This document shows, in pieces, positions 27,058-33,333 of a stretch of 33,333 nucleotides of DNA. Position 1 is the stretch's first letter; each line of letters begins with the position of its first letter. The DNA comes from Nitriliruptoraceae bacterium. GTDB lineage: Bacteria > Actinomycetota > Nitriliruptoria > Nitriliruptorales > Nitriliruptoraceae. The stretch spans positions 1 through 33,333 of the forward strand of contig SLRZ01000180.1 in assembly GCA_007130695.1 (NCBI GenBank), written 5' to 3'. Position numbers and translations under genes: made by a program. Under the pieces are notes generated by a model. It saw nothing but the letters and a program-made list of their open reading frames with translations, made no database searches and had not been told where the DNA came from.

Positions 27058-28032
27058 ATGCATTCGAGCGGGCACGGCGTCACACCGGCGGCGGGCGCAC
27101 GGTCTGGGGGTTCGCAGGTGGCAGGACAGGGCGGCGGCACCCTGAGCTGGTACCTCGAGCACGTGGGCCGCGTCCCGCTGCTGAGCGCACAGCAGGAGGT
27201 CGACCTCGCCAAGCGGATCCGGGTGGGCACGGCCGCCACCGCCATCGCGGCGGGCGAGCCCGACCCGCGCCGGCGCGCCCGGTTGCGCCTGGCGGTCCGC
27301 GACGGCCACGCGGCGGCACACCGGCTCACCGAGGCAAACCTCCGCCTCGTCGTCTCGATCGCCCGCCGCTACCAGGGCCGCGGCCTGGACTTCCTCGACC
27401 TGGTCCAGGAGGGAAACCTCGGCCTGCTGACGGCGGTCGAGCGCTTCGACCCGGCCCGGGGGTTCCGTTTCTCCACCTACGCCTCCTGGTGGATCCGGCA
27501 GGCCGTACTCAGCGGCCTGGCGTCCCGGGGGCGCGCGGTACGCCTGCCGCTGCACGCCTACGAGGTCGCCCAACGGCTGCGGATGCGGGAGCAGGAGGTC
27601 TTCCAGGCCACCGGCGGCCCGGCCTCCGAGGAGCAGCTCGCCGCCGACCTCGACCTGCACCTGTCGCGGCTGCGGGAGATCCGCCGGGCCGCGCGCACCA
27701 TCGTCTCGCTCGACCTGCCGCTTCGCAGCGACACCGACGGCGGGGCCACGGTCGGTGACCTCGTGGCCGACGAGGTCGACCGCGGCCCGGAGGCGACCGT
27801 GGGCGAGGCCATCGCCCGCGAGGCCCTCGTCACCGCGCTGCGACTGCTCTCGGACCGTGAGCGCGACGTGATCGAGCAGCGTTTCGGGCTGCACGACGGC
27901 CAGCCGCGCACCCTCGAGGAACTCGGCGCCCACTACGGCGTGACCCGGGAGCGCATCCGCCAGATCGAACACCGGGCGTTGCGTAAGCTCTCCCAGCCCC
28001 GGCTCGACGGCCTGCTCGAGACCGCCAGCTGA
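27058..28032 (+). CDS. RNA polymerase sigma-70 family factor (SigA/SigB-like); true start may be the GTG near 27118
   Basis: Region 1.2 LSWYLEHVGRVPLLSAQQEVDLAKRI; region 2 EANLRLVVSIARRYQGRGLDFLDLVQEGNLGLLTAVERFDPARGFRFSTYASWWIRQA; region 4 HTH. Confidence 0.94.
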   Translation: MHSSGHGVTPAAGARSGGSQVAGQGGGTLSWYLEHVGRVPLLSAQQEVDLAKRIRVGTAATAIAAGEPDPRRRARLRLAVRDGHAAAHRLTEANLRLVVSIARRYQGRGLDFLDLVQEGNLGLLTAVERFDPARGFRFSTYASWWIRQAVLSGLASRGRAVRLPLHAYEVAQRLRMREQEVFQATGGPASEEQLAADLDLHLSRLREIRRAARTIVSLDLPLRSDTDGGATVGDLVADEVDRGPEATVGEAIAREALVTALRLLSDRERDVIEQRFGLHDGQPRTLEELGAHYGVTRERIRQIEHRALRKLSQPRLDGLLETAS

Positions 28033-28156
28033 CGGCCCCACGACCGAGGGTGCCCGGGATGGTGGGTACGCTGCCAGGAATCGTCAACGTCCCGGTGCGC
28101 GCCCATTCGTCCGCACGCACCCGTGGACCGGCTCCGTTCGTTCGAGGTGTGAACCA

Positions 28157-29248
28157 GTGGCTCTCCAGGTCGGGCTCGTCGGGCTCCCAAACGTGGGCAA
28201 GTCCACGCTGTTCAACGCGGTCTCCCAGGCGGGGGCCGAGGCGGCGAACTTTCCCTTCTGCACCATCGACCCCAACGTCGGGGTCGTGGCGGTCCCCGAC
28301 CCCCGCCTGGAACGGCTGGGCGAACTGGCCAGCTCCGCCAAGATCGTGCCCACGGCCATCGAGTTCGTCGACATCGCCGGGCTGGTCGCCGGCGCGTCCC
28401 GCGGGGAGGGCCTGGGCAACCAGTTCCTCGCCCACATCCGCGAGGTCGACGCGATCTGCCACGTGGTGCGCTGCTTCACCGACGACGACGTCATCCACGT
28501 CTCCGGCTCGATCGATCCCGCCCGCGACATGGAGATCATCTCCACCGAACTCGTCCTGGCCGATCTCGACACGGTCGAACGGCGCGTGGAGCGGGCCCAG
28601 CGGGCCGCCAAGAGCGGGGACAAGGACCTCCAGCGCGAGGCCCAGCAGATCACGGCCCTGCGTGACCACCTCGCCGACGGCGCGCCCGCCAGGACCTTCC
28701 CCGGGGAGCTCGACCCAGCACTGGCCCGCGAACTCTCCCTGCTGACCTTCAAGCCGGTGCTCTATGCGGCCAACGTCGCCGAGGACGAACTGCCCGACGG
28801 CAACGAACACGTCGCGCTGGTCAACAAGATCGCCGAGGAGGAGGGCGCGGAGGTCGTGGTCGTCTCGGCCCAGGTCGAGGCCGAGCTCGCGGAGCTCGAC
28901 GGTGAGGAACGCGCCGAGTACCTCGAATCCCTCGGCCTCGAGCGCAGCGGCCTCCAGCGCCTGATCGAGCGTGCCTACGAGCTTCTCGGCCTGCTCACCT
29001 TCTTCACGGCCGGCCCCACCGAATCGCGGGCCTGGACCGTGCGCCAGGGCGCCAAGGCACCACGTGCGGCCCGCGAGATCCACTCCGACATGGAGCGGGG
29101 CTTCATCCGGGCCGAGGTCATCGCGTTCACCGACTACGACCAGCTCGGCAGCGAGGCCGCCGCCAAGGACGCCGGACGGCTCCGCGTGGAGGGCAAGGAC
29201 TACGTGGTCGCCGACGGCGACGTCATGCATTTCCGATTCAACGTCTAG
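28157..29248 (+). CDS. ychF: Redox-regulated ATPase/GTPase YchF
   Basis: [42 protein letters not shown]-terminal [34 protein letters not shown]. Confidence 0.96.
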   Translation: MALQVGLVGLPNVGKSTLFNAVSQAGAEAANFPFCTIDPNVGVVAVPDPRLERLGELASSAKIVPTAIEFVDIAGLVAGASRGEGLGNQFLAHIREVDAICHVVRCFTDDDVIHVSGSIDPARDMEIISTELVLADLDTVERRVERAQRAAKSGDKDLQREAQQITALRDHLADGAPARTFPGELDPALARELSLLTFKPVLYAANVAEDELPDGNEHVALVNKIAEEEGAEVVVVSAQVEAELAELDGEERAEYLESLGLERSGLQRLIERAYELLGLLTFFTAGPTESRAWTVRQGAKAPRAAREIHSDMERGFIRAEVIAFTDYDQLGSEAAAKDAGRLRVEGKDYVVADGDVMHFRFNV

Positions 29249-29257
29249 GAGGGACCC

Positions 29258-29446
29258 GTGCCCCGTAGCGAGCCGATCACCCGACTCGAGGTCGCATCCT
29301 GCCCCACGCACCGCAAGGACGTGCGGCACTACGCCGACTTCGAGGTCGGCTGCGCCTGCCTCGACGACACCCGCCGTGGCCGGCTCGAGTCACGCCTGAC
29401 CGAGGCCAAGGCGCAGGACGACCCGCTGGCGGAGATGGCCGAATGA
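29258..29446 (+). CDS. Small Cys-containing hypothetical protein (62 aa)
   Basis: MPRSEPITRLEVASCPTHRKDVRHYADFEVGCACLDDTRRGRLESRLTEAKAQDDPLAEMAE, tightly packed between ychF and the ABC1 kinase gene. Confidence 0.6.
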   Translation: MPRSEPITRLEVASCPTHRKDVRHYADFEVGCACLDDTRRGRLESRLTEAKAQDDPLAEMAE

Positions 29447-29474
29447 GCCACCGCTGCGCGACGGACGGCTGACG

Positions 29475-30887
29475 ATGGCCGGCAAGGGACTCGGTGGCCG
29501 AATCGGACGGGGCACCCGCCTCGCCCGCACGGGCGTGCGGGGCGCCGCGGGCCTCGCCGGCTCGCGGGCCCGTGCCTGGCGTGACGGCAGCGAGCCCGAC
29601 GACGAGGCCGCCCACCGTGCGATCGCCCTCCACCTCGCCGAGACGCTCGGTGACATGAAGGGTGCGGCGATGAAGCTCGGCCAGCTGCTGAGCTTCATCG
29701 ACCTCGACCTGCCGCCCGAGGTCAGAAGCGTCTACCACGAGGCACTCGCGGGCCTGCGCGACCAGGCGCCCTCCTACGACCCGGCCTCGATCGCCGAGGT
29801 GGTGCGGGAGGAGTACGGCGCCCCGCCCGAGGCGGTCTTCGCCGAGTGGGACCCCGAGCCCCTCGCGGCGGCCTCGATCGGACAGGTGCACGCCGCGCGG
29901 ACCGAGGACGGCCGCGACGTGGTCGTCAAGGTCCAGTACCCCGGCGTCGCGGAGGCCGTGCGGGCGGACCTGAAGAACGCAGAGTCCTTCGCTCCGATCG
30001 CCCGGCTGGTCTCGCCCAACCAGGAGGTCGGCCCGCTGCTCGACGAGCTGCGTGAACGTATCGACGACGAGCTCGACTACCAGCGCGAGGCCCAGTACCA
30101 GCGAGCGTTCGCCGACCGCTACCGCGACCATCCCTTCATCCACGTGCCCGACATCGTCGGGGACCTGTGCCGCGGACGGGTCCTGGTCAGCGAACGTGCG
30201 CACGGCCGGCGCTTCGACGAGGTGGCCGCCAATTCCTCCGAGGCGGAGCAGCAACGGGTCGGCGAGATCATCTTCCGCTACGCCTTCGGCTCGATGGGCC
30301 GCTTCCGCCTCTTCAACGGCGACCCGCACCCCGGCAATTACCTCATCGAGGACGGCGCCGCGGCCGACGGCGGCCCCCGCGTGGTCTTCATCGACTACGG
30401 GTCGGTGAAGATGTTCAGCCGGGAGCGCTACTCGTCCATGCGCCGCATCGAACGCTCGGTTGCGCTCGGTGACCGCGACGACACCATCGACGGCCTCCGG
30501 GAGGCGGGCTTCATCCCGCCCGGGGTCGCGGTGGACGAGGAGCGCATCTACGAGTGGTTCCGTCTCTACACCCGGCCGGTGCTACCCGAACTGCAACCCT
30601 TCGAGTTCACCCCCGAGTTCGCGGGCGAGGTCATCCGGGCCAGCAGCGATCCCCGCAGCCAGTTCGGGGATGCGCTGCGCCGGCTCAACATGCCGCCCGA
30701 CTACCTGCTGCTCAACCGCATCCAGTGGGGTCTGTACTCGGTGCTCGGCCGCCTCGGCGCCGTCAACGACTGGCGTTCGATCCGCGACGAGTACCTCTCG
30801 GGTGCGGCGCTGCCGGCGACGGAGCTGGGAGAACTCGACGCGACCTGGTGGGCCACGCACGGCCAGAACCCCGACGCCGCCGGGTGA
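29475..30887 (+). CDS. UbiB/ABC1 (AarF) atypical kinase family protein
   Basis: KxGQ motif MKLGQLLSFIDLDLPPEV; AAASIGQVHAA; VVVKVQYPGVAEAV; NGDPHPGNYLI; VFIDYGSVKMFS. Confidence 0.95.
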   Translation: MAGKGLGGRIGRGTRLARTGVRGAAGLAGSRARAWRDGSEPDDEAAHRAIALHLAETLGDMKGAAMKLGQLLSFIDLDLPPEVRSVYHEALAGLRDQAPSYDPASIAEVVREEYGAPPEAVFAEWDPEPLAAASIGQVHAARTEDGRDVVVKVQYPGVAEAVRADLKNAESFAPIARLVSPNQEVGPLLDELRERIDDELDYQREAQYQRAFADRYRDHPFIHVPDIVGDLCRGRVLVSERAHGRRFDEVAANSSEAEQQRVGEIIFRYAFGSMGRFRLFNGDPHPGNYLIEDGAAADGGPRVVFIDYGSVKMFSRERYSSMRRIERSVALGDRDDTIDGLREAGFIPPGVAVDEERIYEWFRLYTRPVLPELQPFEFTPEFAGEVIRASSDPRSQFGDALRRLNMPPDYLLLNRIQWGLYSVLGRLGAVNDWRSIRDEYLSGAALPATELGELDATWWATHGQNPDAAG

Positions 30888-31306
30888 GCCCAACCGGTTC
30901 CCCCGGGACGGGGTATGCAGAACCTGGAACCTGACTACTACCTGGCACCTCTCCGAGGGAGCACTGGAGCCACCGGCTGCTCGCGCCGTACCCCCGACTT
31001 CATCAGCCGGATACATCACTCGTGCCACGGCTCCGACGTCGCCACCCTCCCTGGCCGCCACAGGGGGAGACCGTCACGATCGGCTGTGACGGTCCGTTGA
31101 CACTGGCCGACCTTTGTCTCGATGGCCGACTTCTCACCCTCGGTTGGCCCGTGATGCGCATCGGAAGCGAGGCTCAGCGCTTGGGCGCCGCTCGACTCCG
31201 TCGGGCAAGCTCACCATCATCGAAGATGGCTACGAGACCGGTCGACTGGCACGCGGGCCGCCCGGTTCCGCGAACGGGCCGTTCCTGATAGGTCGGCGGG
31301 CGGGAC

Positions 31307-32251
31307 TCATGTTGGCGGCAGGCGTTTGCCGGTGATCTGCTCGAGGAAGTTGTGGATGGCTTGGGTCATGGTCGTGAGCCCTGGTTCCTCGACCGGGAAG
31401 TGGCCGCAGTTGTCGAGTTCGACGTAGGTGGTTTCGCCCGCGATGCGCCGGAGGAACGGCTGAGACAGGGCTGGTGGTGTCCAGCGGTCATCACCCGGAT
31501 GGACGAGTAGGACGGGGGTGGAGAACTGCTCGGGTGGGAGGGGCCGCTGGGACCGCAGCCACGAGGTGAGGAAGGCCAGTGGGACGCGGTTTCCACCACC
31601 GAGGGGGTCGGTGAGGCAGGCGGCGGCGAGCTCGGGCGTGTTGGCGATCGCGCGGACGTTGGCCAGCAGTCGGATGGGCACGCGCACGCGTCCGAGCAGG
31701 GGTCCCAGTGCGAGGGCGAGGGGGATGCCGTGTGCCAGGGTGGGGTGACGTACGACGGCGCGTCGGACTTCGGGGTCGCGGGGTTCGAGGAGGCAGGTGG
31801 CGATCACGCCTTGTACCCGCGGTGTTCTGGCGGCGACGTCGTAGGCCAGCATGCCGCCGATGCTTGCTCCGAACAGGATGATGGGGCGGTCGTCGCGCGC
31901 GGATTCGGCGTCGACGAGCGCTTCGACGCAGGCGATCCAGTCGGTGTAGGTGTAGGTGCTGGTGTCGTCGGGAAGCCGGGTGTGGCCGTAGCCGGGTAGG
32001 TCTGGCGCGACGGTCTCGGCGCTTGGGTGGGCAGCGATGCCGACCGAGGCCAGGAGCCGTCCGTTGCCGCCGGCACCGTGCAGGGCGATCATCTTGGCCG
32101 GCGCGTCGTGGTCGACATGACGGTCGAGGTGCACCTGGTGGTCGTTCCAGGCCCAGAGCTCCTCGACGGGCTGGTGCTGGCGGTCACAGCGAAGCTGTTC
32201 GGGCAGGAAGGGCTGGTAGGTACGCCAGTGCGGTGATGCTGCGTAGCTCAT
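31307..32251 (-). CDS. Alpha/beta hydrolase
   Basis: IALHGAGGNG; nucleophile elbow LFGASIGGML; VLLVHPGDDRWTP; LDNCGHFPVEEPG. Confidence 0.88.
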   Translation of the reverse strand: MSYAASPHWRTYQPFLPEQLRCDRQHQPVEELWAWNDHQVHLDRHVDHDAPAKMIALHGAGGNGRLLASVGIAAHPSAETVAPDLPGYGHTRLPDDTSTYTYTDWIACVEALVDAESARDDRPIILFGASIGGMLAYDVAARTPRVQGVIATCLLEPRDPEVRRAVVRHPTLAHGIPLALALGPLLGRVRVPIRLLANVRAIANTPELAAACLTDPLGGGNRVPLAFLTSWLRSQRPLPPEQFSTPVLLVHPGDDRWTPPALSQPFLRRIAGETTYVELDNCGHFPVEEPGLTTMTQAIHNFLEQITGKRLPPT

Positions 32252-32403
32252 CGGGCTGCTCGGCTGTGTGGCGTAGGCGTCGAGTGTCGCATGCCGTGCC
32301 CGGCTGCAGTAGGCCGCCGCGCCCTGGCGGAAGGCTGCAGCTCGATGGTTGACCTCGCGTCACCGGGTGGGGTGCGGGTGCGAGGGTGTGCCAGACTGCG
32401 GGT

Positions 32404-33333
32404 ATGGGTGGTTTGGCCGTCACGGTCCTGGTGGTGTTGCTCGGCTCAGGGATGTGCTCTGGCGCTGAGGCGGCGCTGCTGTCGGTCCCGGAGGTGCGTG
32501 CCCGACAGCTGGCGGAGCAGGGGGGCAGAAGCGCTCGCGCGTTGCTGGCCATCAAGCAGCGGATCGGTCGGCCGATCTCGGCGATCGTGGTGCTCAACAA
32601 CGTGTTCAACATCGTTGGAAGCATCATGGTCGGCCGGGCGGCGGCCGTGGTGTTCGGTGCGGGCTGGGTGGGCGTCGTCTCCGGGGTGTTGACGTTTCTG
32701 ATCATCCTGTTCGCGGAGATCCTGCCCAAGACGCTGGGTGAGCGCTACGCGGTGCGGGTGGGGCTCAGGATCGCCGTGCCGGTTCGTGGGATGACGGTGG
32801 TGCTGACCCCGCTCGTGGTGGTGTTCGAGACGTTGATGCGGCCGTTGACGCGGGGGCCACGGGAGCCGTCGACCAACGAGGCCGAGATCCGCCTGCTCGC
32901 CCGCATCGGGCGGTCCGAGGGCACGATCGAGGCCGATGAGCTCGAGATGCTCCAGCGGGTGTTCCAGCTCAACGACCGTCGGGCGCAGGAGCTGATGACG
33001 CCACGAACGGCGGTGACCTGGCTCGAGGCCGACCGTCGTGTCGCCGACGCGCGTGCCGACATCCTGGCCTCGGAGCACAGCCGCATCGTCGTTGCGAACG
33101 GCGAACTCGATCACGTCGTGGGGGTCGCGCTCAAGCACGAGCTGCTGGCCGCCCTGCTGGCTGAGTCGACAGCCACCGTGGGCGAGCTTGCCCGTCCCGT
33201 CGAGGCGGTGCCGTGGCTGCTACGTGCCGACCACCTGCTCGAGCGGTTCCGCCAGCGTCGGGAGCATCTGGCGTTGGTCATCGACGAGTACGGCGGGACC
33301 ATGGGGGTGGTCACGCTCGAGGATGTCCTCGAG
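32404..33333 (+). CDS. CNNM/CorC (HlyC-type) transport family protein, 3' end beyond window
   Basis: Open frame from ATG 32404 to the window edge: MGGLAVTVLVVLLGSGMCSGAEAALLSVPEVRARQLAEQG...PISAIVVLNNVFNIVGS...EILPKTLGERYA...QELMTPRTAVTWL...LALVIDEYGGTMGVVTLEDVLE. Confidence 0.9.
   Translation, partial: MGGLAVTVLVVLLGSGMCSGAEAALLSVPEVRARQLAEQGGRSARALLAIKQRIGRPISAIVVLNNVFNIVGSIMVGRAAAVVFGAGWVGVVSGVLTFLIILFAEILPKTLGERYAVRVGLRIAVPVRGMTVVLTPLVVVFETLMRPLTRGPREPSTNEAEIRLLARIGRSEGTIEADELEMLQRVFQLNDRRAQELMTPRTAVTWLEADRRVADARADILASEHSRIVVANGELDHVVGVALKHELLAALLAESTATVGELARPVEAVPWLLRADHLLERFRQRREHLALVIDEYGGTMGVVTLEDVLE

Noticed and set aside
1-33333. CRISPR arrays, tRNA/rRNA genes, intact transposons, prophage or canonical defence systems
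   Set aside because: No regularly spaced repeats, recognisable tRNA/rRNA sequence, transposase or integrase genes, or defence effector domains were seen on either strand by reading.

Overview
This is a high-GC, actinobacterium-like chromosomal window, mostly ordinary housekeeping genes. The genes I can support are: an ABC exporter (PLDc_N-like membrane domain plus ATPase) with its permease; a TetR regulator divergent from an MMPL/RND exporter; an MTHFR-like protein; a GNAT acetyltransferase; a SAM methyltransferase; pup, dop and arc/mpa of the Pup-proteasome system; trmI; a TtuA-family tRNA thiolase with a ThiS/MoaD/TtuB-like sulfur-carrier domain fused at its N-terminus; a membrane histidine kinase; a small conserved protein; msrA; a site-2 protease; a degenerate MBL-fold protein; an M15 peptidase; gpmA; hemQ; an AMP-dependent ligase; a NUDIX hydrolase; a DUF2804-like protein; nucS; a primary-like sigma factor; ychF; a UbiB/ABC1 kinase; an alpha/beta hydrolase; and a CNNM/CorC-type protein cut by the right edge. 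The best candidate for something under-described is the minus-strand locus at about 8.2-14.3 kb. There a ubiquitin-like sulfur-carrier domain with an intact but internal Gly-Gly is fused to TtuA, overlaps trmI by 4 nt (in Thermus, TrmI m1A58 promotes TtuA-dependent s2T54 formation), and lies upstream of arc-dop-pup, with no pafA or prcBA in the window. Other notable points are an alcohol-dehydrogenase relic between gpmA and hemQ, a 21-bp-spaced direct repeat plus palindrome upstream of arc, and an FtsX/MacB-like domain apparently fused to an M15 peptidase. Many long six-frame ORFs are antisense shadows of high-GC genes and were rejected. All homology calls are from recognised motifs; no searches were run.
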